64,000 bases of DNA from Streptomyces sp. CB02959 (GTDB taxonomy: Bacteria > Actinomycetota > Actinomycetes > Streptomycetales > Streptomycetaceae): NCBI RefSeq assembly GCF_002803155.1, contig NZ_NNBP01000025.1, positions 92,231-156,230 of the forward strand. The letters are read 5' to 3'. The notes under the pieces were generated by a model that saw only the letters and a program-made list of their open reading frames with translations, was not told the origin of the DNA and searched no databases. This document shows positions 34,130 to 42,143 of the stretch, one piece after another. Each line of letters opens with the position of its first letter. The stretch's first letter is position 1. The position numbers were made by a program, and so were the translations under genes.

Positions 34130-34152
34130 TTGTCAGAGGTGGCCGGTAGTCT
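34130..34152 (+). promoter_or_regulatory. Near-consensus DNA-damage (PafBC-type) promoter of the helicase gene
   Basis: TTGTCAGAG, eight bases, TAGTCT, then ten bases to the ATG at 34163. It fits TTGTCRGTG-N8-TANNNT at all fixed positions except one (A for T at 34137). Confidence 0.6.
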
Positions 34153-34162
34153 CGTAAGCACG

Positions 34163-36979
34163 ATGACCGAGGACATGTCCCCTGCTGAGCGCTATGCCGC
34201 CGCCAAAGTCCGCGCGGCCGAGCAGGCCACCGCACTCGCGCCGTTCCGGGAGCTCTACGACTTCGATCTGGATCCGTACCAGGTCGAGGCGTGCCAGGCT
34301 CTGGAGGCCGGAAAGGGTGTGCTGGTCGCCGCTCCCACCGGATCCGGCAAGACGATCGTCGGCGAATTCGCCGTCCACCTGGCCCTGGCACAGGGCCGCA
34401 AATGCTTCTACACCACGCCCATCAAGGCGTTGTCCAACCAGAAGTTCCAGGACCTGGTCAAACGCTACGGCCCCGACAAGGTCGGCCTGCTGACCGGCGA
34501 CAACAGCGTCAACGGCGACGCCCCGGTGATCGTGATGACCACCGAGGTCCTGCGGAACATGCTCTACGCCGGCTCGCAGTCGCTGACCGGCCTGGGGTAT
34601 GTGGTCATGGACGAGGTGCACTACCTCTCCGACCGGTTCCGCGGCGCCGTCTGGGAGGAGGTGATCATCCACCTGCCGGAGTCGGTGACGCTGGTGTCCC
34701 TGTCGGCCACGGTGTCCAACGCCGAGGAGTTCGGCGACTGGCTGGACACGGTCCGCGGCGACACCGAGGTGATCGTCTCCGAGCACCGCCCGGTGCCGCT
34801 GTGGCAGCACGTCCTGGCGGGCCGCCGGATCTACGACCTCTTCGAGGAGCGGAGCGGTGGTGGCGGCGGACGCCGGGAGGTCAACCCCGACCTGGAGCGG
34901 CTGGCGCGGATGGAGAACAGCCGGCCGACGTTCGGCCGGGACAAGCGGCGCGGCCGCAACCTGCGCGAGGCCGACCGGGAGCGGGAGCGGCGGCAGCGCG
35001 CCCGGATCTGGACGCCGAGCCGGCCCGAGGTGATCGAGCGGCTGGACAACGAGGGCCTTCTGCCGGCCATCACCTTCATCTTCAGCCGCGCCGGCTGCGA
35101 GGCGGCCGTCCAGCAGTGCCTCCACTCCGGCCTGCGGCTCAACGACGCGGAGGGCCGGGAGAAGGTCCGCCGGATAGTCGAGGCCCGGACGGCCGGTATC
35201 CCGGACGACGACCTGCACGTGCTCGGCTACTTCGAGTGGCTGGAGGGCCTGGAGCGGGGCATCGCGGCGCACCACGCCGGGATGCTGCCCACGTTCAAGG
35301 AGGTCGTCGAGGAGCTGTTCGTCCAGGGTCTGGTCAAGGCCGTCTTCGCGACCGAGACGTTGGCGCTGGGCATCAACATGCCGGCGCGGTCGGTGGTGCT
35401 GGAGAAGCTCGTCAAGTGGAACGGCGAACAGCACGCCGACATCACCCCCGGCGAGTACACCCAGCTGACCGGCCGGGCCGGGCGGCGCGGGATCGACGTC
35501 GAGGGCCATGCGGTGGTGCTGTGGCAGCGCGGGATGAACCCGGGCGCGCTGGCCGGTCTCGCCGGGACCCGGACGTACCCGCTGCGGTCCTCCTTCAAGC
35601 CGTCGTACAACATGGCCGTCAATCTCGTCTCGCAGTTCGGGCGGCACCGTTCGCGGGAACTGCTGGAGATGTCCTTCGCGCAGTTCCAGGCCGACAAGTC
35701 GGTGGTCGGGATCACCCGCCAGGTGCAGCGCAACGAGGAGGGCCTGGACGGCTACCGCGAGGCGATGGTCTGCCACCTCGGCGACTTCGAGGAGTACTCC
35801 CGGCTGCGGCGGGAGTTGAAGGACCGCGAGACCGAACTCGCCAAGCAGGGCGCGGTCCAGCGGCGGTCGGCGGCCGCGGCGGCGTTGGAGAAGCTCCGGC
35901 CGGGCGACGTCATCCACGTACCGACGGGCAAGTACGCCGGACTGGCGCTGGTGCTGGACCCGGGCATGCCGTCCGGGCGGACCAACGGCCACCGCGGCCT
36001 GGACGCCCAGGACGGCCCCCGGCCGCTGGTGCTGACCGCCGAGCGGCAGGTCAAGCGGCTCGCGTCGATGGACTTCCCGGTGCCGGTGACGGCCCTGGAC
36101 CGGATGCGGATTCCGCGCACCTTCAACGCCCGCAGTCCGCAGTCGCGCCGCGATCTGGCGTCCGCGCTGCGCACCAAGGCCGGCCACCTGGTGCCCTCGC
36201 GGCATCGCAACCCCCGCTCCGAGGCGGCCGACGACCGTGAGATCGCCCGGCTGCGCAAGGACATCCGGGCCCATCCCTGCCACGGTTGCGACGAGCGGGA
36301 GGACCACGCCCGCTGGGCGGAGCGGTACCACCGGCTGAGGCGGGACACCAGTCAGCTGGAGCGCCGGATCGAGGGCCGGACGAACACCATCGCGCGGACC
36401 TTCGACCGGATCTGCGGGCTGCTGACCGAGCTGGACTACCTCGAAGGCGACACCGTCACCGACGAGGGCCGCCGGTTGGGCCGGCTCTACGGCGAACTGG
36501 ACCTGCTGGCCAGCGAGTGCCTGCGGGACGGCGTCTGGGAGGGCCTCGGCCCGGCCGAACTCGCGGCCTGCGCCTCGGCGCTGGTCTACGAGGCGCGGCA
36601 GGCGGACGACGCGGTGGCGCCGAAGCTGCCGGCCGGCAAGGCGCGGGACGCCCTGGCGGAGATGGTGCACATCTGGGGCCGGCTGGACGCCCTGGAGGAG
36701 GAGCACAAGATCAGCCAGGCCGAGGGCGTCGGCCAGCGCGAGCCCGATCTGGGCTTCGCCTGGGCCGCGTACCGCTGGGCCTCCGGCTTCGGCCTCGACG
36801 AGGTGCTGGGCGAGGCGGACATGCCGGCCGGCGACTTCGTCCGCTGGTGCAAGCAGCTGGTGGACGTCCTCGGGCAGATCGCGGCGGCGGCCCCGGCCGA
36901 GGGCACGGTGGCGCGGGCCGCGCGCAAGGCGATGGACGGGGTGCTGCGCGGGGTCGTGGCGTACTCGTCGGTCGGCTGA
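34163..36979 (+). CDS. DEAD/DEAH-box RNA helicase of the Ski2/Mtr4 (HelY) type
   Basis: Superfamily 2 helicase of 938 residues. RecA-like domain 1 has Walker A APTGSGKT (57-64), TTPIKALSNQK and the DEVH box (150-153). SAT appears as LVSLSATVSN; domain 2 has TFIFSRAGCEAA, ATETLALGINMPARSVV and the motif VI TGRAGRRGID. The C-terminal part (about 500-938) has the DSHCT-type helical domain. The ATG at 34163 was taken instead of an earlier codon because it gives the MTEDMSPAERYAAAK start and lies just behind a promoter. Its role in actinobacteria is poorly defined; the promoter suggests damage induction. Confidence 0.92.
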   Translation: MTEDMSPAERYAAAKVRAAEQATALAPFRELYDFDLDPYQVEACQALEAGKGVLVAAPTGSGKTIVGEFAVHLALAQGRKCFYTTPIKALSNQKFQDLVKRYGPDKVGLLTGDNSVNGDAPVIVMTTEVLRNMLYAGSQSLTGLGYVVMDEVHYLSDRFRGAVWEEVIIHLPESVTLVSLSATVSNAEEFGDWLDTVRGDTEVIVSEHRPVPLWQHVLAGRRIYDLFEERSGGGGGRREVNPDLERLARMENSRPTFGRDKRRGRNLREADRERERRQRARIWTPSRPEVIERLDNEGLLPAITFIFSRAGCEAAVQQCLHSGLRLNDAEGREKVRRIVEARTAGIPDDDLHVLGYFEWLEGLERGIAAHHAGMLPTFKEVVEELFVQGLVKAVFATETLALGINMPARSVVLEKLVKWNGEQHADITPGEYTQLTGRAGRRGIDVEGHAVVLWQRGMNPGALAGLAGTRTYPLRSSFKPSYNMAVNLVSQFGRHRSRELLEMSFAQFQADKSVVGITRQVQRNEEGLDGYREAMVCHLGDFEEYSRLRRELKDRETELAKQGAVQRRSAAAAALEKLRPGDVIHVPTGKYAGLALVLDPGMPSGRTNGHRGLDAQDGPRPLVLTAERQVKRLASMDFPVPVTALDRMRIPRTFNARSPQSRRDLASALRTKAGHLVPSRHRNPRSEAADDREIARLRKDIRAHPCHGCDEREDHARWAERYHRLRRDTSQLERRIEGRTNTIARTFDRICGLLTELDYLEGDTVTDEGRRLGRLYGELDLLASECLRDGVWEGLGPAELAACASALVYEARQADDAVAPKLPAGKARDALAEMVHIWGRLDALEEEHKISQAEGVGQREPDLGFAWAAYRWASGFGLDEVLGEADMPAGDFVRWCKQLVDVLGQIAAAAPAEGTVARAARKAMDGVLRGVVAYSSVG

Positions 36980-36984
36980 CGGGC

Positions 36985-37036
36985 CGCCGGGCCGCGCCGT
37001 CGGGGGCGGGATGCTCCGCGACGGTGCGGCCCGGCG
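36985..37036. terminator. Hairpin between helicase and monooxygenase genes
   Basis: CGCCGGGCCGC (36985-36995) pairs perfectly with GCGGCCCGGCG (37026-37036); the 30-base loop can fold further. It sits between convergent genes. Confidence 0.6.
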
Positions 37037-37055
37037 GGCGCCGTGGGGGCCGTGG

Positions 37056-38180
37056 TCAGGACGCCGTGCGCTCCGCGGTCCGTTCGGCCTCGCGTGCGGC
37101 GTCGCGCTTGGCGACCTCCTCGCGGACGAGCGGGATGACGTGCCGTCCGAAGTCGATGGCGTCGTCGAGGAGGTCGTAGCCGCGTGCGGAGAGGACGGTC
37201 ACGCCCAGGTCGTAGTAGTCCAGGAGGGCCTGGGCGACGGTCTCCGGGGTGCCGACCAGGGCGGTGGAGTTGCCGGCGCCGCCGGTCTCCGCGGCGGTCG
37301 GCGTCCACAGTGCCCGGTCGTGCCGTTCGCCCTGCGCCGCGACCGCCAACAGCCGCTGGGAGCCCGCGTTCTGAGGGTTCGTCAGGGGGTGTCGGCGGCT
37401 GAGTACGCCGCCCTCCTTGCGGGCCCTGATGCGGGCCAGGGTGCGGTGCGCCTTCTCCCAGGCCAGTTCCTCGGTGGGGGCGATGATCGGCCGGAAGGCC
37501 ACCTGGATCCTGGGTGTGTCGGTGCGGCCGGCCGCCGCCGCGGCGGCCTTGACCGAGGCGATCTGCTCGGCGGTCTGCGCCAGCGGCTCGCCCCACAGGC
37601 AGTAGATGTCCGCCTCGGCGCCGCCCGCCGCGTACGCCGCGGGCGATGAGCCGCCGAACGACACCTGCGGGTGCGGCTGCTGGACGGGGAAGGTGTCGGA
37701 GACGAAGTCCTGGAAGCTGTAGTGCGTGCCCTCGTGGTCGAAGGGCTCGTGGCTCGTCCAGATCTTCTTGACGATCCGGATGTACTCGTGGGTGCGGGCG
37801 TAGCGCTCGTCCTTGGTGAGGGTGTCGCCCTCGCGGCGCTGTTCGTGGTCGTTGCCGCCGGTGATGAAGTGCACCGCGAGCCGGCCGTCGCTGATCCGGT
37901 CCAGTGTGGCGAAGGTCTTCGCGGCGAACGTCGGGTAGGAGACGTTGGGGCGGTGCGCCACCAGGAGTTGGAGCCGTTCGGTGCGGGCCGCTATGTAGGC
38001 GGCGGCCGGGGAGGGGTCGGGGGAGCCGGAGCCGTAGGCGAACAGGACCCGGTCCCAGCCGTACTCCTCGTGGGCGCGGGCGAGTCTGAGGGTGTAGTCC
38101 TTGTCGAAGGAGGCGCCGGAGCGCGGGGTGACTTCGGAGCCGTCGTGGGTGGCGGCGATGCCGAGGAACTCGACAGGCAT
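37056..38180 (-). CDS. LLM-class flavin-dependent monooxygenase (alkanesulfonate monooxygenase-like)
   Basis: FMNH2-dependent luciferase-fold oxygenase of 374 residues, resembling SsuD, which releases sulfite from alkanesulfonates during sulfur starvation. Recognisable are the beginning MPVEFLGIAATHDGSE, SYPTFAAKTFATLDRISDGR, HFITGGNDHEQRREGD, the region YFQ-like HYSFQDFVSD, and QVSFGGSSPAAYAAGGAEADIYCLWGEP. ATG at 38180 has GACGAGG upstream; the longer frame is not coding-like. A 25-residue Cys-Cys leader peptide is encoded upstream on the same strand, which supports sulfur regulation. No ssuABC transporter genes are adjacent. Confidence 0.9.
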   Translation of the reverse strand: MPVEFLGIAATHDGSEVTPRSGASFDKDYTLRLARAHEEYGWDRVLFAYGSGSPDPSPAAAYIAARTERLQLLVAHRPNVSYPTFAAKTFATLDRISDGRLAVHFITGGNDHEQRREGDTLTKDERYARTHEYIRIVKKIWTSHEPFDHEGTHYSFQDFVSDTFPVQQPHPQVSFGGSSPAAYAAGGAEADIYCLWGEPLAQTAEQIASVKAAAAAAGRTDTPRIQVAFRPIIAPTEELAWEKAHRTLARIRARKEGGVLSRRHPLTNPQNAGSQRLLAVAAQGERHDRALWTPTAAETGGAGNSTALVGTPETVAQALLDYYDLGVTVLSARGYDLLDDAIDFGRHVIPLVREEVAKRDAAREAERTAERTAS

Positions 38181-38308
38181 GGGTGCGGCCTCGTCTTCTC
38201 GTCGATCATGCGTAAGTGGGCATGGCGAGCGCATGCGCGGTGCGCGGGAATTCCGGCAGGGCGGCATGCGGGTGCGCGGGGCGGAGCGCCCGACGCGGCA
38301 CCGGGACG

Positions 38309-38386
38309 TCAGGGGCAACAGGAGGCGGACCACACGCGACCGAAGTCGATGTGGTCCCGGGTGACCAGCCGTTGCTGAGGTCGCAT
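38309..38386 (-). CDS. Putative cysteine-responsive leader peptide
   Basis: A 25-codon frame with ATG at 38386 and TGA at 38309 encodes a peptide beginning MRPQQRLVTRDHIDFG and ending RVWSASCCP. The Arg/His-rich start, the HIDxxRV core and the terminal Cys-Cys are the features of the small leader peptides found in actinobacteria before sulfur-metabolism genes. Ribosome stalling on the cysteine codons would couple downstream expression to cysteine supply. The stop is 128 bases before the monooxygenase start on the same strand. Confidence 0.8.
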   Translation of the reverse strand: MRPQQRLVTRDHIDFGRVWSASCCP

Positions 38387-38472
38387 GGGGTCAGTGGAAC
38401 AGGCGGATGTATGCGCCGTCAACCATTTCCCGGGAAGGCAACTGCCCCGACGTGCCGCGCACTTCCCCGTAT

Positions 38473-38736
38473 TCAGGTGGATGATCGCGCCAACTCGCGT
38501 GCCATGGCGGTCAGTTCGGGTACCCGCAGGACCTCGTCGCCGTCGCCTCGGTCCCAGCCGCCGCCCGCGTGCATCGCGGCCCGGCCGTCCGGGAAGCGGG
38601 CGGTGTACGCGCCGGGCGGGCCGAACTCGAAGGGCGCGCCCGATGCGTCGCCGACCGCCGACCCGAGGACGGCGCCGAGGGCGCGGTCGGTACGGGAGGG
38701 GCGGCCGGGACGGTGCGGACAGGCGGGGTGGCGCAT
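38473..38736 (-). pseudogene. ADP-ribosylglycohydrolase remnant, internally deleted
   Basis: The 87-residue frame opens with the N-terminal signature of ADP-ribosylglycohydrolases (DRALGAVLGSAVGDASGAPF, about residues 17-36, then EFGPPGAYTARFPDG). After GGGWDRGDGDE the metal-binding TDDT segment and the roughly 250 residues that should follow are absent. Instead comes a short helix VLRVPELTAMARELARSST that resembles the family's C-terminal end. This is best explained by a large internal deletion. The enzyme normally removes ADP-ribose from proteins with a di-magnesium site, which is lost here. Confidence 0.7.
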
Positions 38737-38796
38737 GCGGGGACGGTAGCGCGCCCGCGGGGGCCGGGGCGGGCCGGGGCGCCGCGCCGGTCGTCC

Positions 38797-38873
38797 GTAA
38801 CGGTGTTACAGGTGAACGAGCTCCCGCTGTAACGGTGTTACAGGTGAACGAGCCGCCGCTGTAACGGTGTTAG
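38797..38873. repeat. 32-bp direct repeat with CTGTAAC-N3-GTTACAG palindromes
   Basis: GTAACGGTGTTA recurs at 38797, 38829 and 38861, i.e. with an exact 32-base period (about three helical turns); units 1 and 2 differ at a few bases. The second unit shows the perfect palindrome CTGTAACGGTGTTACAG. The third copy overlaps the stop codon of the ABA4-like gene. The array lies upstream of the ADP-ribosylglycohydrolase remnant and could have been its operator. Confidence 0.85.
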
Positions 38874-39355
38874 GGGCGGGCGGCGGTGCCGGTCGCGGCG
38901 GTGGCCGTCCGTTCCGCCGGTCCGCCGCGTCGGGACCGTCGGCGGACCGCGCCGCGCAGGCCCAGGAAGAGCAGGACGCCGATGGGGGAGAGCAGGATGG
39001 TCAGGACCAATAGGGGGCCCATCGCAAGGGGGTGGATGCCCAGCGTGCGGGCCTCGCGGTACATCCACTGGCCGAGGAAGAGGTCCCAGGCGATCAGTTG
39101 CGCCCAGATCGCCCCGGCGCCGCCGCCGAGCGCCAGCAGCTTCTGGAAGCCGGCCAGGTCCGGGTGGCTCACCGCGGCCCACAGCTGCGGGAACACCGGT
39201 ATCGCCAGGGCGAGGTAGACCCCGATGACCGGCACCATCGGCAGCGGTGAGGCGGCGATCCGGTCGGTCCAGCGCCGGCCGGGCGCGAGGATCAGCAGGG
39301 CCCAGAACGGGGCCGCGAGGGCGAACGCGAGGCTGAAGAGGGTGCGGTCGGTCAT
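38870..39355 (-). CDS. ABA4-like integral membrane protein (DUF4281)
   Basis: 161-residue membrane protein with four hydrophobic helices (about 5-20, 34-52, 72-92, 108-130). The segments LAPGRRWTDRIAASPLP, AWDLFLGQWMYREARTLGIHPL and LVLTILLSPIGVLLFLGLR match the ABA4/DUF4281 family, named for a plant protein of the neoxanthin pathway; the bacterial role is unknown. The ATG overlaps the stop of the upstream membrane-protein gene by four bases (39352-39355), showing translational coupling. The C-terminal 25 residues are Arg/Thr-rich. Confidence 0.82.
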   Translation of the reverse strand: MTDRTLFSLAFALAAPFWALLILAPGRRWTDRIAASPLPMVPVIGVYLALAIPVFPQLWAAVSHPDLAGFQKLLALGGGAGAIWAQLIAWDLFLGQWMYREARTLGIHPLAMGPLLVLTILLSPIGVLLFLGLRGAVRRRSRRGGPAERTATAATGTAARP

Positions 39356-40314
39356 CCGGTCGGCTCCATGGTGCGGGTGGGCTGGTGGGCGTCGGTGTCG
39401 GGAGTGCGCGGGGTGCGGAGCGCCGCGCAGCCGCCGGTGGCGGTGGCGGCGACGAGGGCGGCCAGCGCGACGAGGGTGGCCGGGTCGGGGTGGAGCAGGG
39501 CCTGGCCGCGCAGCGCCTGCCAGGTGACCAGGGCGAGCAGCCCGGTGAGGAAGCCGGCCGCGGTGAGCACCAGGCGCAGCCGCACCCGTTCGTCGCGCAG
39601 CCGGGCGCGGCGGCGGGCCAGCGCCTCGATCCCGTAGAGGAGGAGCGGCAGGGCCTGGAGGGCGTGCATGCCGACGAAGTGCGGCACGCGCAGGTCGCCG
39701 CCGGTGGTGTTCCAGCCGGTCAGCGGCATGGTCGGGCCGCCGTCGGGGACGCCGACGCCGTGTGCGCCGACGACCGTGGACACCAGGCCCGCGGCCCGCC
39801 GGGCCTGCTGCTCCGGGGTGGGCAGCAGCATCAGGCCGCCGAGCAGCAGCCCGGCCAGCGCGATCAGTGCGCCGAGCCGGATGGCCCAGGTCGTGGGCCG
39901 GTCGCCCAGTCGGGTCCGGAAGAGCAGGACCGCGATGACCAGGGTGGCGACCCACAGGGCGCCGATGGTGCCGCCCATGGTGAGGAACAGGCCCCGGTCC
40001 AGCGGGGTTTCGACGTTGAAGTGGCTGCGTCGGCCGCGCAGTGTCTGGCCGACGATGACGGACATCTCGATCAGTCCGGTGACCACGACGGTGTGCGCGG
40101 CCCAGGTGCCGGCCCGGCTCGGGGCGGGCCGGCGGGACAGCATCCAGGCCAGCGTCAGTCCGTAGGCGGCGAACGACACCGCGAACTTCAGCGGTTTGGA
40201 CCAGATCGGCACGCCGACCAGCACCCGGTCGTCGACGATCATCCCGGCCGCCGCGACCACGGCCAGCCCGGCCATCGCCCACGAGAAACCGAGCAGCGAA
40301 CGGTATCTGGACAT
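39352..40314 (-). CDS. Multi-pass membrane protein of unknown function
   Basis: 320-residue protein with seven or eight predicted transmembrane helices. Clear ones lie at about 8-28, 42-58, 74-92, 113-133, 145-162, 215-232, 250-268 and 280-296. Short conserved-looking loops contain GVPIWSKPLKFAVSFAAYGLTLAWML and NTTGGDLRVPHFVGMHALQALPLLLYG, the latter with a histidine pair that might bind metal or haem. I do not recognise the family. It heads a two-gene operon with the ABA4-like gene and is divergent from a MerR regulator across a palindrome-rich region. Confidence 0.75.
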   Translation of the reverse strand: MSRYRSLLGFSWAMAGLAVVAAAGMIVDDRVLVGVPIWSKPLKFAVSFAAYGLTLAWMLSRRPAPSRAGTWAAHTVVVTGLIEMSVIVGQTLRGRRSHFNVETPLDRGLFLTMGGTIGALWVATLVIAVLLFRTRLGDRPTTWAIRLGALIALAGLLLGGLMLLPTPEQQARRAAGLVSTVVGAHGVGVPDGGPTMPLTGWNTTGGDLRVPHFVGMHALQALPLLLYGIEALARRRARLRDERVRLRLVLTAAGFLTGLLALVTWQALRGQALLHPDPATLVALAALVAATATGGCAALRTPRTPDTDAHQPTRTMEPTG

Positions 40315-40337
40315 GCGAAAGGAACCCCCCAGAACGG

Positions 40338-40389
40338 ATAGTGGAACTATGGATAGCAGCGCTTACTGCTATCTGATAGCGCGACTATC
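40338..40389. promoter_or_regulatory. Three consecutive inverted repeats, candidate MerR operator
   Basis: ATAGT-GGA-ACTAT (40338-40350), GATAGCAG-CGCTTA-CTGCTATC (40352-40373) and GATAG-CGCGA-CTATC (40375-40389) stand head to tail between the divergent membrane-protein and MerR genes. All use an ATAG/CTAT core, AT-rich against the local background, so a dimeric regulator probably binds here. Confidence 0.6.
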
Positions 40390-40503
40390 TATGATGGGAA
40401 GCCGATTGGCAAGGCCGATTGGCGAGCCGGGCGGGGGCGGGGCGCCCGGAAGATCTGGAAGGCGCGGATTCCCGAGGTGGATCCGGGGAGGAGAGCACGT
40501 CAG

Positions 40504-41202
40504 ATGCGCATTGGTGAGCTGAGTCGCGAGACGGGCGTGGCGGTCCCGACGATCAAGTTCTACGTCCGCGAGGGACTGCTGCCCGCGGGCCGGCTCACCA
40601 GCCCCAATCAGGCCAGCTACGACGAGGGCCATGCCCGCCGGCTGCGGCTGATCCGCGGGCTGATCGACGTCGGCGGGCTCTCGGTCGCGACGGTCCGCGA
40701 GGTGCTGACCGCCGTGGACGCCCCGGGAGGGTCGGTGCACAAGGTGCTCGGCGCGGCGCACGACGCGATCACTCCGGTGCCGGCCGGTCGCCCGGAGGGG
40801 CTGCCGGATGCCCGCCGCACGGTCGCCGAGCTGATCCGCCGGCGCGGCTGGCGGGCCGGGGAGGACCACCCGGCCGCCGAGGCGATGGCGGTCGCGCTGG
40901 CCGCCTTCCAGGACCTCGGCCAGGGGGCGTTCCTGGAGGAGGTGCTCGACGACTACGCGGAGGCGTGCGAGCGGATCGCCGACGCAGACCTGGCGTACGT
41001 GGGGCGCCATGCGGACGTGGAGGCGCTGGTGGAGAGCGTGGTGGTGGGGACCGTGCTGGGGGACGCGGTGCTCACCGCGCTGCGGCGGCTGGCGCACGTC
41101 GACCGCTCGGCGCGGCGGTTCGGGCAGTGGGGGGAAGGGGCGCGGGCGGTGCCCGGCCCGTCGGGGGAGGGTACGGAGAAGGGCGGCGCGGACCCGTCCT
41201 GA
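40504..41202 (+). CDS. MerR-family transcriptional regulator
   Basis: 232-residue regulator. The N-terminal MerR helix-turn-helix (about 1-70: MRIGELSRETGVAVPTIKFY, VREGLLPAGR) is followed by a dimerisation helix and an all-helical effector domain (about 110-215) with no cysteines for metal binding, so it probably senses an organic ligand. ATG at 40504 with GGGGAGGAGAGC upstream. It is divergent from the ABA4-like operon, which it likely controls through the palindrome cluster between them. Confidence 0.9.
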   Translation: MRIGELSRETGVAVPTIKFYVREGLLPAGRLTSPNQASYDEGHARRLRLIRGLIDVGGLSVATVREVLTAVDAPGGSVHKVLGAAHDAITPVPAGRPEGLPDARRTVAELIRRRGWRAGEDHPAAEAMAVALAAFQDLGQGAFLEEVLDDYAEACERIADADLAYVGRHADVEALVESVVVGTVLGDAVLTALRRLAHVDRSARRFGQWGEGARAVPGPSGEGTEKGGADPS

Positions 41203-41233
41203 GTCGCGCCGCCTCTGGTGTGGCGGTGCTGGG

Positions 41234-42085
41234 TCAGGCGGCGGCCGCGGGCTCCTGCTCGGCCTCCACCTGCTGGTTCCAGGCGCGCTTGCCGGCCTGC
41301 CAGCCGTCCTCGTCGTGGCCGGTGCGCCAGTAGCCGGAGATCGACAGCGCCTCGCGCGGCAGGTCGTGCTCGACGCGGAGCAGGCGGCGCAGCTCCTTCA
41401 CGCAGCCCGCCTCGCCGTGCACGAACGCGTGCACCCGGCCCGGGGGGAACTCCAACGCCCGTACCGCGGCGACCAGTTCGCGGCCGACCGGGGCGGTGCC
41501 GCGATACAGCCAGGTGACCTTCGCGCCGGGCGGGGCGGTGAGTTCCTGGCTCTCCTCCGGGCCGGCGACCTCGATGAAGGCGTGCACCGCGGCGTCCGCC
41601 GGCATCCGGGCCAGGGCGGCGGCGATGGCCGGCAGGGCGCTCTCGTCACCGGCCAGCAGGTGCCAGTCGGCCGTCGCGTCGGGGGCGTAGGCGCCGCCCG
41701 GGCCCAGGAAGGCGATCTCGTCGCCCGGCTGGGCGGCGGCCGCCCACGGACCGGCCAGCCCGGTGTCGCCGTGGACGACGAAGTCCACGGTCAGCTCGCG
41801 CGCCGCCGGGTCCCAGGCGCGCACGGTGTACGTGCGCGTCCGGGGCCACTGGTCGCGCGGCAGCTCGGCCCGGATGCGGCCCATGTCGAACGGCTCGGGG
41901 TAGCTGACGTGCGGCAGCGGGAAGACCAGCTTGACGTAGTGGTCGGCGTACTCGCCCGCGTCGAACGCCGCCAGTCCCTCGCCGCCGAGGACGACGCGCA
42001 CCATGTGCGGGGTGAGCCGCTCGGTGCGCCGCACCCGGGCGCGGTGCAGTGTGGGCGTGCTGCGGGCCGGTCGCTCTGCTGCCAC
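41234..42085 (-). CDS. Siderophore-interacting protein / ferric-siderophore reductase (SIP family)
   Basis: FAD-containing reductase of 283 residues that releases iron from ferric siderophores in the cytoplasm. The FAD-binding barrel has RTYTVRAWD (about 84-92) and VDFVVHGDTGLAGPWA. The C-terminal NAD(P)-type domain has LLAGDESALPAIAAAL and ends ISGYWRTGHDEDGWQ before a short acidic tail. GTG start with GGGGAG upstream. An iron box for a DmdR/IdeR-type repressor lies 59-77 bases upstream, so expression is expected in iron limitation. Confidence 0.93.
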   Translation of the reverse strand: MAAERPARSTPTLHRARVRRTERLTPHMVRVVLGGEGLAAFDAGEYADHYVKLVFPLPHVSYPEPFDMGRIRAELPRDQWPRTRTYTVRAWDPAARELTVDFVVHGDTGLAGPWAAAAQPGDEIAFLGPGGAYAPDATADWHLLAGDESALPAIAAALARMPADAAVHAFIEVAGPEESQELTAPPGAKVTWLYRGTAPVGRELVAAVRALEFPPGRVHAFVHGEAGCVKELRRLLRVEHDLPREALSISGYWRTGHDEDGWQAGKRAWNQQVEAEQEPAAAA

Positions 42086-42143
42086 GGCTGTTCTCCCCTG
42101 ACGCGGTCGACGGCGGGTGCGCCTGCGGGGCGCACGCCGCCAG

